From the NCBI GenBank assembly GCA_003243455.1, contig QFQS01000003.1, positions 124,001 to 188,000 of the forward strand: 64,000 nt of DNA, in the 5' to 3' direction. This document shows positions 1 through 9,401 of this stretch, in pieces. How positions within the stretch are numbered: the stretch's first letter is position 1; each line of letters starts with the position of its first letter. Below the pieces are notes generated by a model, which was not told where the DNA came from, made no database searches, and worked only from the letters and a program-made list of their open reading frames with translations. The stretch comes from Cereibacter sphaeroides (GTDB lineage Bacteria; Pseudomonadota; Alphaproteobacteria; Rhodobacterales; Rhodobacteraceae). Made by a program: the position numbers and the translations under genes.

Positions 1-547
1 CGCTGCCAAAGGCCTCGGCGACCATCGGCGCGACGAACGCATCATCCTCGACGTAGCGCGCCTGCGGCCAGCGGCTTTTCAGGTCGTCCAGCGCCGCCTT
101 GCGTCCACTTTCCTCGGTAAAGCCGATGCCGCAGATACCGCGCTCGGTCGCCATCACCAGCGCCTCGCCAAAGGGCGAAGGGAACAGGCCCCAGCGAATG
201 GTCAGTCCCTTGCCGCCCTGCGCATAGTCGCCGGGGCTCATCGCCTCCCACCGCAGGAACAGGTCGTGCAGCCGCCCGCCACCTGACAGGCCAGAGGCGT
301 GGGATGTCTCAAGCACCGTGAAGCGGTCGGCCAGCAGACGCCTCGCGTGGTCCAGCGTCAGGTATTGCTGATACCGCTTGGGGCTGACGCCCACCCATTG
401 CGAAAAGACGCGCTGGAAATGCGCGGGGCTCATCCCCATGCGGGCGGCGAGATCGTCCAGCGTCATGCCCGGCCCGCCCTGGTCGATCTGATCCAGCGCG
501 CGGGCAATGACGGCGTAGTGGTAGGGATCGCGTTGTGTCTCGGTCAT
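1..547 (-). CDS. AraC-type HTH / O6-methylguanine-DNA methyltransferase fusion (3' part off window)
   Basis: The reading frame is open from the ATG at 547 to the window edge. Residues about 10-100 form an AraC-type double helix-turn-helix (ending in a G-DYAQGG segment). From about residue 117 the N-terminal domain of methylated-DNA-cysteine methyltransferase begins (IRWGLFPSPFGEALV, then GICGIGF). The active-site PCHR loop would lie beyond the edge. The Cys-rich N-terminal phosphotriester-repair domain of true Ada is absent. It should bind DNA and remove O6-alkyl groups from guanine. It is divergent from the nth gene, another DNA repair gene. The domain assignment is firm; whether it also regulates transcription is inferred. 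Confidence 0.85.
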   Translation of the reverse strand, partial: MTETQRDPYHYAVIARALDQIDQGGPGMTLDDLAARMGMSPAHFQRVFSQWVGVSPKRYQQYLTLDHARRLLADRFTVLETSHASGLSGGGRLHDLFLRWEAMSPGDYAQGGKGLTIRWGLFPSPFGEALVMATERGICGIGFTEESGRKAALDDLKSRWPQARYVEDDAFVAPMVAEAFGS

Positions 548-666
548 CGGATCATCTCCTTCGCCCCGCAATCTAGGGCCGCGCGGGCCGTGCTGCGACC
601 CGAATTCTGCGGGTTTATCGCCCGGATCGCTTGCCAACCTGCCTGCCGCTTTGGCACAAGGCAGGC

Positions 667-1311
667 ATGGCGGCGCAGCTCGACTATTCCACGATCAAGA
701 CGATCTTCACCCGCTTTCACGCGGCGGAACCCGAACCGAAGGGCGAACTGGAGCATCTGAACGCCTATACGCTTTTGGTCGCCGTGGCGCTTTCGGCGCA
801 GGCAACGGATGCGGGCGTGAACAAGGCGACGCGAAGTCTGTTCGCGGTGGCCGACACGCCCGAAAAGATGCTGGCGCTGGGGGAAGAGGCGCTGACCACC
901 CACATCAAGACGATCGGCCTTTACCGCAACAAGGCCAGGAATGTCATGCGGCTCAGCCAGTTGCTCATCGACGGTTTCGGGGGGCAGGTGCCTTCGTCTC
1001 GCGCCGCGCTGCAATCGCTGCCGGGCGTGGGGCGCAAGACGGCGAACGTGGTCCTGAACATGTGGTTCGGATACCCGGCGCAGGCCGTCGATACCCATGT
1101 TTTCCGCGTGGCGAACCGCACCGGGCTTGCACCCGGCAAATCGCCCGAGGCGGTCGAGGCGGCGCTCGAGGATCAGATCCCGGTCGAGTTCGCCCGCCAC
1201 GCCCACCACTGGCTGATCCTGCACGGCCGCTACACCTGCATCGCGCGGCGCCCGAAATGCCCCGCCTGCCTGATCCGCGATCTCTGCCCCTATGAGGACA
1301 AGACCCTATGA
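667..1311 (+). CDS. nth: Endonuclease III (DNA glycosylase/AP lyase)
   Basis: This base-excision-repair enzyme removes oxidised pyrimidines and cleaves abasic sites. The 214-residue product has the helix-hairpin-helix LPGVGRKTA at 118-126 with the catalytic Lys124, the catalytic Asp142 in VDTHVFR, and the [4Fe-4S] ligands Cys191, Cys198, Cys201 and Cys207 in the usual C-x6-C-x2-C-x5-C spacing. The start at 667 gives the family's normal length; an in-frame ATG at 631 would add 12 unlikely residues. Its stop overlaps the next gene by ATGA, so the two are probably translationally coupled. Confidence 0.96.
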   Translation: MAAQLDYSTIKTIFTRFHAAEPEPKGELEHLNAYTLLVAVALSAQATDAGVNKATRSLFAVADTPEKMLALGEEALTTHIKTIGLYRNKARNVMRLSQLLIDGFGGQVPSSRAALQSLPGVGRKTANVVLNMWFGYPAQAVDTHVFRVANRTGLAPGKSPEAVEAALEDQIPVEFARHAHHWLILHGRYTCIARRPKCPACLIRDLCPYEDKTL

Positions 1312-2291
1312 AAACCTATAATGTCGTCGGCATCGGCAATGCCATCGTCGATGTTTTCTGCCCGGCCGATGACAGCTTCATCGAACTCATGGGCATCGAA
1401 AAGGGCATCATGCAGCTTGTCGAGCGCGAGCGGGGCGAGTTGCTGTATGGCGCAATGAAGGACCGCGTGCAGGCGCCGGGCGGATCGGTCGCCAATACGC
1501 TCGCGGGGCTTGGTAACCTCGGGCTGTCGACCGCTTTCATCGGGCGGGTGCATGACGATGCGCTGGGGCGGTTCTATGCGCGAAGCATGGCCGACAACGG
1601 AACCGATTTTCCCAACGCTCCGGTGCCGGGTGGTGAGTTGCCGACCTCACGCTCGATGATCTTCGTCTCGCCGGATGGCGAGCGGTCGATGAACACCTAC
1701 CTTGGCATTTCCTCGGAACTGGGCCCCGACGATGTTTCCGACAACGTGGCGGGCGGCGCGGAAATCCTGTTCCTCGAAGGCTATCTCTACGACAAACCCA
1801 AGGGCAAACAGGCGTTCGAGCGGGCGACGAAGCTGTGTCATGACGCGGGGGGCAAGGCCGGTATCGCGCTGTCGGACCCGTTCTGCGTCGACCGCCACCG
1901 TGGCGACTTCCGCCGTCTGGTGCGCGACCTGGATTACGTGATCGGCAACGAACAGGAATGGTGCTCGCTCTACCAGACCGACCTGTCCGGCGCTCTGGAA
2001 CAGGCGGCGGCGGATGCGGGCATCGTGGTTTGCACCCGATCCGGCCACGATGTGATCCTGATCCGTGGTGAGGAGCAGGCGGTCGTCCCCGTGCGCCGTA
2101 TCGTTCCCGTGGACGCGACCGGCGCGGGCGATCAGTTCGCCGCCGGCTACCTTTACGGTATGGCCACCGGCCAGCCGCTCGACATCTGCGGACGGATGGG
2201 TTGCGTCGCGGCGGCAGAGGTGATCAGCCATTTTGGCGCGCGCCCCGAGGCCGACCTCAAGGCGCTGTTCCGCAAATCCGGGCTGATCTGA
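1308..2291 (+). CDS. PfkB-family kinase (probable adenosine kinase)
   Basis: Ribokinase/PfkB-fold kinase of 327 residues. The N-terminal signature has the GG pair at 58-59 (APGGSVANT), and the C-terminal signature DATGAGD at 269-275 carries the catalytic base Asp275. Alphaproteobacterial proteins with this architecture are usually called adenosine kinase, but the substrate cannot be read from the sequence; another nucleoside or sugar is possible. It starts inside the nth stop codon (ATGA overlap), which suggests co-expression with the repair gene. Confidence 0.85.
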   Translation: MKTYNVVGIGNAIVDVFCPADDSFIELMGIEKGIMQLVERERGELLYGAMKDRVQAPGGSVANTLAGLGNLGLSTAFIGRVHDDALGRFYARSMADNGTDFPNAPVPGGELPTSRSMIFVSPDGERSMNTYLGISSELGPDDVSDNVAGGAEILFLEGYLYDKPKGKQAFERATKLCHDAGGKAGIALSDPFCVDRHRGDFRRLVRDLDYVIGNEQEWCSLYQTDLSGALEQAAADAGIVVCTRSGHDVILIRGEEQAVVPVRRIVPVDATGAGDQFAAGYLYGMATGQPLDICGRMGCVAAAEVISHFGARPEADLKALFRKSGLI

Positions 2292-2426
2292 CTGTCGCGA
2301 AGTCCCGTCCTCGGGCCCTGCGTGCCGGGGGCCATCGTCCGGCGCTGATGCCGGGCGCGAACCGGAAACGGCACGATGCGGAACTGCAGGCGGGGGTGGA
2401 AAACCCCCCGGCCTTCGCCAGGGAAG

Positions 2427-3245
2427 CTACTCACCCAGCTTGGCGTGGACCTCGTCCAGATCGACCTCGCCCAATGGCATCTTGTTGGCCGGATTGTCGA
2501 AGTCGTACCGGAACAACTGGAAATCGCGGCGATAGATTTCCCACATGAGGTGCATCGACAGGTCGTCGAAATAGTCCTCGACCGGATGCAACCGCTTCGG
2601 CCCGTGTCCCTCGCTTTCGTTGAAGCGGGGGATCGCCTTCAGGTCGATCGGATGCGCGGTCTCGACGTTGTCGAGCACGCCCTGCATTCCCGGATCGAAA
2701 CTTTCGGTGAAAAAGATGCGGTCGTAACGTCCGCCATTGACGATATAGGTCGAGACGTGTCCCGCCATCGCCGACCAGTGGATGTCGGGCTCCATCGGTT
2801 TCTTCCACCGGATCGTGTCGCGGGCGAACAGTAGAAAGCGGCGAAAGCTGGCGATCTGGTCGAACTCTGCCTTGCCATCATCGCCGCCGACGTCGATCCC
2901 GTATTTCTGCGCCAGCAGCGGCACCATGTTGCCCCGGTACCGCTTTCCATTGCGCTGGATGCCGCAGATCTTGTCGAAAAAGGACGACAGGATACGGGTG
3001 TAGGGGTTCCTCACACAGGTGAAGGCATAGGAGCGGTGCTTTTTCACGTTCCGCTCGATCAGCGGCTGGCTGGTTTCCTGCGCCCATTTGTGCAGGCCGG
3101 TCGTCGCGTCATGGATGTCACCGTCAAAGAACTGACCGTGGTCCGAGAAGTACATGATCTGGCCAATGGTCGAGCAGGCGCATTTCGGCACCACCCGATA
3201 GACCATGCTTTCGCTTTCCGTCATCCAGGTGCCTGGAAAACCCAT
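2427..3245 (-). CDS. Sulfotransferase family 2 protein
   Basis: Cytosolic PAPS-dependent sulfotransferase fold, 272 residues. The 5'-phosphosulfate loop is PKCACSTIGQ (20-29), and the 3'-phosphate motif is CVRNPYTRILSSFFDK (77-92), with Arg79 and Ser87 in the expected places. No signal peptide is visible. It is divergent from a glycosyltransferase gene, which suggests sulfation of a surface glycan, but the acceptor is unknown. An alternative start at 3224 (MTESES) has a comparable upstream AGG. The fold is confident; the substrate is not. Confidence 0.85.
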   Translation of the reverse strand: MGFPGTWMTESESMVYRVVPKCACSTIGQIMYFSDHGQFFDGDIHDATTGLHKWAQETSQPLIERNVKKHRSYAFTCVRNPYTRILSSFFDKICGIQRNGKRYRGNMVPLLAQKYGIDVGGDDGKAEFDQIASFRRFLLFARDTIRWKKPMEPDIHWSAMAGHVSTYIVNGGRYDRIFFTESFDPGMQGVLDNVETAHPIDLKAIPRFNESEGHGPKRLHPVEDYFDDLSMHLMWEIYRRDFQLFRYDFDNPANKMPLGEVDLDEVHAKLGE

Positions 3246-3369
3246 CTGCCGCCGTCTCCGCCCGTGCCTTGTTCAGCGGGCACAAGGAAGCAAACTAACT
3301 CTGTCTTTTCAATGACCGTTAAAAGCGCTTACGTCACAATACGGACAACGGCGCGGACGGGCCTGCCTG

Positions 3370-4947
3370 ATGGCGAAGATCGCCTACATCCTTCTCTGCC
3401 ATAAGGATCCCGAGGGGATCATCGCGCAGGCACGCCGCCTGACCGCATCTGGCGACTTCATGGCGATCCATTTCGACGCTCGCGCCAGTGCCGCCGATTT
3501 CGACCGCATCCGCACCGCGCTGGCCGACAACCCCTCGGTGGCCTTCGTCCAGCGACGCGTGCAATGCGGTTGGGGCGAGTGGAGCCTTGTTGCCGCCACC
3601 CTGCGCGGGGTCGAGGCGGCGGTCGAGGCTTTCCCGCGCGCGACCCACTTCTACCTCTTGTCCGGCGACTGCATGTCGATCAAATCGGCCGAATACGCCC
3701 ATGCCTTTCTGGATGCGGCCGAGGCCGATTATATCGAGTGCTTCGACTTCATGGCGTCGGACTGGATCAAGACCGGCATCAAGGAAGAACGCCTGATCTA
3801 CCGCCACTTCTTCAATGAGCGCAGCCGCAAGCGGCTGTTCTACGCCTCGCTCGCCCTGCAAAAGCGGCTGAACCTGAAACGCCGCATCCCGCAGGACCTG
3901 CAGATCCAGATCGGCAGCCAGTGGTGGTGCCTGCGCCGCCGCACCATCGAGGCGATCCTGACCTTCCTGCGGTCGCGCCCCGATGTGATCCGCTTCTTCC
4001 GCCGCAGCTGGATCCCGGACGAGACGTTCTTCCAGACCCTCGTGCGTCATCTGGTCCCGGAATCGCAAATCCGAAGCCGCACGCTGACATTCCTGATGTT
4101 TTCCGACTACGGGATGCCGGTCACCTTCTACAACGACCATTTCGATCTTCTGGTCGGTCAGGACTTCCTCTTCGCCCGCAAGATCTCGCCCGACGCCAAA
4201 GAGCTGAAGGCCCGGCTTGGCGACCTTTACGCGGCCAGGGGGCGCAGCTTTCCCCTGTCGAACGAAGGTGCGGGCCTGCACCGCTTCCTGACGGGCAGGG
4301 GGCGGATCGGTCGCCGCTTTGCCCCCCGCTTCTGGGAGACCGAGGCGACGCTGGGCCGCGAACGGACGCTGATGATCATCACCTGCAAGAAGTGGCACGT
4401 CGCAAAGCGTCTGGTCGAACGGGTCCGGAACGTCACGAACCTGCCCGCCCTGGATTACCTGTTCAACGAGGCGTCCACGCCGATGCCCGACCTCGGCGGA
4501 ATAGAGACCACGCTGGAAAAGCGCACCCGCCACCGCCGCGCGCTGGTCAGGATGCTGTTCGACTACTGGCAGACCGACGATCTGGTCTTGTGCATCGACC
4601 CGTCGAACATCGACCTGATGCAGGATTTCCACTCGGACCGGTCCAGCACCCGCATCCTCGAGGTGGAATGCGATTTCACCGACGACTATCTGATCGGCCA
4701 TGCTCGCCGGGTCGGGCTTGCGGGGGTCAATACCTCGCAGGACACCATCGACAGGCTGCTGCCGACGATCCGCTATGACCTGAAATTCGAAAGCGATCGC
4801 CTGCGCGACAGCGACTTCGACGGTCTGTTCCATATCCGGCAATCGGCAAGCATGGTGGAAAACACGCTGCCCCTGGCCGAATTCCTTGGAATTCCCCCCG
4901 AGAAAGCGCAAGAAATCGCCGCGACCGACTATCTATTCGTGGATTGA
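3370..4947 (+). CDS. Core-2/I-branching-type (GT14) glycosyltransferase with DUF5928-like C-terminus
   Basis: The 525-residue protein has an N-terminal beta-1,6-N-acetylglucosaminyltransferase-like domain (about 1-270). It starts AKIAYILLCHKDPE, and has FYLLSGDCM near 100 and GSQWWCLRR near 180, motifs of the Branch family. The remaining 250 residues resemble the DUF5928 extension found only in Rhodobacteraceae-type proteins of this family. No membrane segment is evident. It lies divergent from the sulfotransferase, and the pairing points to synthesis of a sulfated polysaccharide or glycan, which is inference. Confidence 0.8.
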   Translation: MAKIAYILLCHKDPEGIIAQARRLTASGDFMAIHFDARASAADFDRIRTALADNPSVAFVQRRVQCGWGEWSLVAATLRGVEAAVEAFPRATHFYLLSGDCMSIKSAEYAHAFLDAAEADYIECFDFMASDWIKTGIKEERLIYRHFFNERSRKRLFYASLALQKRLNLKRRIPQDLQIQIGSQWWCLRRRTIEAILTFLRSRPDVIRFFRRSWIPDETFFQTLVRHLVPESQIRSRTLTFLMFSDYGMPVTFYNDHFDLLVGQDFLFARKISPDAKELKARLGDLYAARGRSFPLSNEGAGLHRFLTGRGRIGRRFAPRFWETEATLGRERTLMIITCKKWHVAKRLVERVRNVTNLPALDYLFNEASTPMPDLGGIETTLEKRTRHRRALVRMLFDYWQTDDLVLCIDPSNIDLMQDFHSDRSSTRILEVECDFTDDYLIGHARRVGLAGVNTSQDTIDRLLPTIRYDLKFESDRLRDSDFDGLFHIRQSASMVENTLPLAEFLGIPPEKAQEIAATDYLFVD

Positions 4948-4952
4948 AACCG

Positions 4953-5327
4953 ATGCCCTATGCCTATGACGACACCAATATCTTTGCCCGCATCCTGCGC
5001 GGCGAAATCCCCAACAAGACCGTGGTCGAGACCGAGTATACCCTGGCCTTCCACGACATCCGTCCCCATGCCCCCGTGCATGTTTTGGTGATCCCCAAGG
5101 GCAAATACGTGACCTTCGACGATTTCGCCGCCAATGCCTCGGCCGAGGAACTGGTCGATTTTCACCGGACCGCGGCCAGGATCTGCGCCGATCTGGGCAT
5201 CTCTCCGGGGCAGGGCGGGGCGGGCTACCGCGCCATCTCCAATGCCGGTGCCGACAGCAACCAGGAAGTGCCGCACTACCACCTGCATCTTCTGGGCGGC
5301 AAGAACATGGGGCGTCTGCTGCCCTGA
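4953..5327 (+). CDS. HIT-family nucleotide-binding protein
   Basis: 124-residue histidine-triad protein of the HINT/PKCI type, probably a purine nucleotide phosphoramidase. The triad is HYHLHLL (His108, His110, His112), preceded by NIFARILRGEIPNKTV, a hallmark of the family's N-terminus. The ATG at 4953 is chosen over an in-frame TTG at 4944 because it gives the usual MPYAYD start. It follows the glycosyltransferase gene by 5 nt and precedes a YciI gene by 10 nt, so the three may be co-transcribed. Confidence 0.92.
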   Translation: MPYAYDDTNIFARILRGEIPNKTVVETEYTLAFHDIRPHAPVHVLVIPKGKYVTFDDFAANASAEELVDFHRTAARICADLGISPGQGGAGYRAISNAGADSNQEVPHYHLHLLGGKNMGRLLP

Positions 5328-5337
5328 GGGAGGCGCC

Positions 5338-5625
5338 GTGCCCGACTTCGTCTATCGCATCCTGCCCGGACGGCCCGATTTCGTGGCGACGATCACCGAG
5401 GCGGAACGGGCGGTGATGGGCGCGCATTTCGCCTATCTGCAGGACCTGCACGCAAAGGGCTGCATCCGCTTTGTCGGGCGAACCGAAGCCGGGGAATATG
5501 GCATCATCGTATTCTCCGCCGTTGACATCGAAGCGGCCCGCGCCACTGCCATAGCTGATCCGGCTGTGGCCGTCGGTGTCGTGACTGCCGAAGTTCATCC
5601 TTTCAGGATCGTCGATTTCGGCTGA
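5338..5625 (+). CDS. YciI-like protein
   Basis: 95-residue protein with the YciI ferredoxin-like fold: an aromatic strand (FVYRILPGRP), a helix with MGAHFAYLQDLHAKG containing the conserved His, and a final FRIVDFG. YciI proteins are small, putative enzymes of unknown reaction. The start is a GTG at 5338, supported by the strong GAGGGAG site about 5-6 nt upstream. It lies directly behind the HIT gene. Confidence 0.85.
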   Translation: MPDFVYRILPGRPDFVATITEAERAVMGAHFAYLQDLHAKGCIRFVGRTEAGEYGIIVFSAVDIEAARATAIADPAVAVGVVTAEVHPFRIVDFG

Positions 5626-5695
5626 AACCGCAGGGATCGGGTCGCCCGCCTGGACCCGGGCGATCAATTATGGGGCATCCACAAAGAGGTGCCCC

Positions 5696-6169
5696 ATGTC
5701 CATCCGCTTCACCCCGATGCCCACCACCACCGCGCGCGCCTATCAGGCGGGCGGTCCCGACGCCAACGGCCAGACGCCCGAACGCGCGGTCTCGATCGGC
5801 CCCGGCCATCCCTGCCGCCACTGCCTGCAGAACATCGACGAGGGGGCGCAACTCTTGATCCTCGCCCATCGCCCCTTCCCGGCGCCGCAGCCCTATGCGG
5901 AGCTGGGTCCGATCTTCCTCTGCGCCGACGCGGAAACCTGCCATGCCCCCGAACAGTCCGAGGCCCTGCCGCCGATCCTCGCCTCAACCGACTACATCCT
6001 GCGCGGCTACAGCGCCGACAACCGGATCGTCTACGGCAGCGGCGCGGTCGTCCCTACCGCGCGCCTGGCGGAAGAGGCCGAGATGCGCTTTCAGGATCCG
6101 CGCATCGCCTACTGCCACGTCCGTTCGGCCAGGAATAACTGCTATCAGGTCAGGATCGACCGCGGCTGA
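5696..6169 (+). CDS. DUF1203 domain-containing protein
   Basis: 157-residue cytosolic protein recognisable as DUF1203 by its order of motifs: an N-terminal FTPMPTTTARAYQAGGPDA segment, a C-x2-C pair (CRHCL) near residue 41, the HRPFP strand, Cys residues in LCADAETC, and a terminal arginine-rich RSARNNCYQVRID. The conserved Cys residues suggest a metal- or redox-related role, but no function is known. A good AGAGG ribosome site precedes the ATG. Confidence 0.88.
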   Translation: MSIRFTPMPTTTARAYQAGGPDANGQTPERAVSIGPGHPCRHCLQNIDEGAQLLILAHRPFPAPQPYAELGPIFLCADAETCHAPEQSEALPPILASTDYILRGYSADNRIVYGSGAVVPTARLAEEAEMRFQDPRIAYCHVRSARNNCYQVRIDRG

Positions 6170-6250
6170 TGCCCGGATCGCCCATCTGATTTGCCGCTAA
6201 AAATCGCAGGCGTTTGCCGCACGCCCTCACAGGCTGCAACATCGTCGCGA

Positions 6251-9061
6251 TCAATGCGCTGCGGCCCAGGTCGGGCCGCTGCCGGCCTCGACCGTCAGCG
6301 GCACCGACAGATGCACAGCCGGATGCGCCGCGCCCTCCATCACCTCGCGCACGACCGGCACCACGCGGTCAACCTCGCCCTCGTCCACCTCGAACAGCAA
6401 CTCGTCATGAACCTGCAGCAGCATCTTCGCGGGCAGCCCCGCGATGGCCTCCGGCATCCGCACCATCGCGCGGCGGATCACGTCGGCCGCCGTCCCCTGG
6501 ATCGGCGCGTTGATCGCGGCGCGGCGGGCGAAACCGGCAGTCGGGCCTTTCGAGTTGATCTCGGGCGTGTTGATCCGCCGCCCGAACAGGGTCTGCACAT
6601 AGCCCGACTTCCGCGCAAAGCCGATGGTGGCATCCATGTATTCCTTGATGCCCGGAAATCGCTCGAAATAGCGGTCGATGAAGCCTTGGGCATCTGCCCG
6701 CGGAATCCGCAGGTTCCGCGCCAGACCGAACCCCGAAATCCCGTAGATGACACCAAAATTGATGGCCTTTGCCTGCCGCCGGATATCCGGCGTCATCTGG
6801 TCCAGTGGCACGCTGAACATCTCGGACGCCGTCATCGCATGGATGTCGATCCCGTCCGCAAACGCCTGCCGAAGCGCGGGGATGTCGGCGATATGGGCCA
6901 GGATGCGCAACTCGATCTGACTATAGTCGAGGCTCACCAGAACCTTGCCCGGCGGCGCCACGAAAGCCTCGCGGATGCGCCGCCCTTCTTCCGACCTGAT
7001 CGGAATGTTCTGCAGGTTCGGATCGGTCGAGGCCAGCCGCCCCGTCACCGCCCCGGTGATCGAATAGGACGTATGCACCCGACCCGTCTCCGGGTTCACA
7101 TGATCCTGCAACGCATCCGTATAGGTCGATTTCAGCTTCGACAACTGCCGCCAGTCCAGCACCCGCGCGGGCAGGTCGTGCCCCTCGGCCGCGAGGTCTT
7201 CCAGCACATCGGCACCGGTCGCATAGGCCCCGTTCTTGCCCTTGACCCCGCCGGGCAGGCTGAACTTGTCGAACAGGATCTCGCCCAGTTGCTTGGGCGA
7301 GCCTACGTTGAATTTCTCGCCCGCCAGCGTGTGGATCTCATCCTCCAGCGCCGCCATCTTCTGACTGAAGGCGTTGGACATCCGGCTCAGCGTGTCGCGG
7401 TCCACCTGGATGCCGGCCATCTCCATATCCATCAGGACCGGAACCAGCGGACGCTCCAATGTCTCATACACCGTCGTGACCTGCGCCTGATGCAGTTGCG
7501 GACGGAACAGCCGCCACAGCCGCAGCGTGATATCCGCATCTTCGGCAGCATATTTCACCGCCTCATCAACCGGCACCCGGTCGAAGGTGACTTGCGTCTT
7601 GCCAGACCCGAGCAGCGATTTGATCGGGATCGGGCTATGCCCCAGATACTGCTCCGACAGAGCATCCATGCCGTGCTGGTTCAGCCCCGCATGCATCGCA
7701 TAGCTCATCAGCATGGTGTCGTCGATCGGCGCAACCCGGATGCCATGGCGCGCGAAAATCTTCGCGTCATACTTCATGTTCTGCCCGATCTTTAGGATGG
7801 CATCATCCTCCAGCACCGGCTTCAGCATCGAGAGCGCCTGTTCCAGCGCCAATTGCCCTTCGACCAAGGCATCCGAGCCGAACAGGTCGCCCCCGCCCTG
7901 CCGGTGTCCGACGGGGATGTAACAAGCATGCCCCGCCTCGACGCAAAGCGAGATGCCGACCAGATCGGCCCGCATCTCATCAAGGCTGGTGGTCTCGGTA
8001 TCGACGGCGACATGACCCCGATCTCGGATCAGCGCGATCCAGCGCTCCAGCGCGGCCACATCCCGCACCGCCTCATAGGCGGCATGATCAAAGGGCTGCG
8101 GCGGTATCTCGATGACCGGCGCTTCGTCATCCGTCCCGCCGGTGATCTGCGTCGCGGCCGCAGCGGGCATCTCGACCTTCAGGCTGTCGGCCACCCGCTT
8201 GGTCAGGGTGCGGAACTCCATCGCGTTCAGGAAACCCATCAGCACATCGGCATCCGGTTCCCGCGCCTCCAGCGTTTCCAGCCCGAAATCCAGCGGCGTC
8301 TCACAATCCAGCTGCACCAGGCGCTTGGAGATGCGGATCTGCTCGGCATTGTCGATCAGCGTCTCGCGCCGCTTCTGCTGCTTGATCTCGCCGGCCCGCT
8401 CCAGCAGCGTCTCAAGATCGCCGAACTCCTGGATCAGCAGTGCGGCGGTCTTGATCCCGATGCCCGGCGCGCCCGGCACGTTGTCGACTGAGTCGCCCGC
8501 CAGCGCCTGCACATCCACCACGCGGTCGGGCCGGACGCCGAATTTCTCCTCAACCTCGGCCACGCCGATGGGCTTGTTCTTCATCGGGTCGAACATCTCG
8601 ACCCCGTCGCCCACCAACTGCATCAGGTCCTTGTCGGAAGAGATGATGGTGACGCGCCCCCCCGCATCCCGTGCCCGGCAGGACAGGGTCGCGATGATGT
8701 CGTCGGCCTCGAACCCCTCGGTCTCGATACAGGCCACGTTGAACGCCCGCGTCGCCTCGCGCGTCAGTGGGAATTGCGGCTTCAGCTCTTCCGGCAGATC
8801 GGGGCGGTTGGCCTTGTAGGCCGGATAAATCTCATTCCGGAAAGTCATCGAGGAATGGTCGAAGATCACCGCCACATGCGTCGGCGTATCGCCCTTCTTG
8901 TTGTTCTCGACATAGCGGAACAGCATGTTGCAGAACCCGGCCACGGCACCGATCGGCAACCCGTCCGACTTCCGCGTCAGCGGCGGTAGCGCGTGATAAG
9001 CCCGAAAGATATAGGCCGATCCGTCGATCAGATGCAGATGGCTGCCCTTGCCGAATGTCAT
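6251..9061 (-). CDS. polA: DNA polymerase I
   Basis: 936-residue three-domain repair polymerase. The 5' nuclease opens with LHLIDGSAYIFRAYHALPPL. The 3'-5' exonuclease keeps its metal-binding DTE in AVDTETTSL (about residue 360), so proofreading is probably active. The polymerase domain has motif A (LDYSQIELRILAH), motif B (RRQAKAINFGVIYG) and motif C (VHDELLFEV). The start at 9061 (MTFGKG) aligns with the family; an ATG 30 nt upstream would add ten unrelated residues. It processes Okazaki fragments and fills repair gaps, consistent with the repair genes at the left edge. It is a single gene, divergent from a small membrane protein. Confidence 0.97.
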   Translation of the reverse strand: MTFGKGSHLHLIDGSAYIFRAYHALPPLTRKSDGLPIGAVAGFCNMLFRYVENNKKGDTPTHVAVIFDHSSMTFRNEIYPAYKANRPDLPEELKPQFPLTREATRAFNVACIETEGFEADDIIATLSCRARDAGGRVTIISSDKDLMQLVGDGVEMFDPMKNKPIGVAEVEEKFGVRPDRVVDVQALAGDSVDNVPGAPGIGIKTAALLIQEFGDLETLLERAGEIKQQKRRETLIDNAEQIRISKRLVQLDCETPLDFGLETLEAREPDADVLMGFLNAMEFRTLTKRVADSLKVEMPAAAATQITGGTDDEAPVIEIPPQPFDHAAYEAVRDVAALERWIALIRDRGHVAVDTETTSLDEMRADLVGISLCVEAGHACYIPVGHRQGGGDLFGSDALVEGQLALEQALSMLKPVLEDDAILKIGQNMKYDAKIFARHGIRVAPIDDTMLMSYAMHAGLNQHGMDALSEQYLGHSPIPIKSLLGSGKTQVTFDRVPVDEAVKYAAEDADITLRLWRLFRPQLHQAQVTTVYETLERPLVPVLMDMEMAGIQVDRDTLSRMSNAFSQKMAALEDEIHTLAGEKFNVGSPKQLGEILFDKFSLPGGVKGKNGAYATGADVLEDLAAEGHDLPARVLDWRQLSKLKSTYTDALQDHVNPETGRVHTSYSITGAVTGRLASTDPNLQNIPIRSEEGRRIREAFVAPPGKVLVSLDYSQIELRILAHIADIPALRQAFADGIDIHAMTASEMFSVPLDQMTPDIRRQAKAINFGVIYGISGFGLARNLRIPRADAQGFIDRYFERFPGIKEYMDATIGFARKSGYVQTLFGRRINTPEINSKGPTAGFARRAAINAPIQGTAADVIRRAMVRMPEAIAGLPAKMLLQVHDELLFEVDEGEVDRVVPVVREVMEGAAHPAVHLSVPLTVEAGSGPTWAAAH

Positions 9062-9176
9062 CGCGCTCTCCTCGAAAACCCCGCAAGTCATCGCACGATT
9101 GATCTGCGGCTGCTACCCGTTGCGGGCGCTGACGGCGCCATGCGACCGTGCTAGATTGCGCCCGTTCGGGGGGATC

Positions 9177-9401
9177 ATGCGCAAGACGTTCAGGGTGTTG
9201 GGTTGGCTTCTGCTGGGCCTTCTGGTCGGCGGCGGGCTTACCATTCTGGGGGCGGTCGCTGCCGCCTATGCCTTCGACATTTCGCAGTTCGAAGGCGCCC
9301 ATGCGATGGGCGTCGCCTTTTTCTGGACGCCGCTCGGCGCCCTGACCGGTGCGATTGTCGGTGCCGTCATCGGCGCGCGCCGGGGTGGCGCTGCTCAGTG
9401 A
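9177..9401 (+). CDS. Small two-helix membrane protein, unknown
   Basis: 74-residue protein with two hydrophobic helices (about 8-33 and 46-66), both rich in Gly/Ala (GLLVGGGLTILGAV and GALTGAIVGAVIG), and a basic C-terminus. No family recognised. The ATG at 9177 follows a GGGGGGAT site. It is divergent from polA with about 115 nt between them, and its end overlaps the next gene (opposite strand) by 7 nt. Codon use is like its neighbours, supporting a real gene. Confidence 0.6.
   Translation: MRKTFRVLGWLLLGLLVGGGLTILGAVAAAYAFDISQFEGAHAMGVAFFWTPLGALTGAIVGAVIGARRGGAAQ

Noticed and set aside
631..666. Upstream ATG for nth at 631
   Set aside because: The 12 added residues do not fit the family's N-terminus; the start at 667 does.
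2380..2430. GGGGG...CCCCCC hairpin between the kinase and the sulfotransferase genes as a terminator
   Set aside because: No T-run follows on either strand, so a Rho-independent terminator is not supported.
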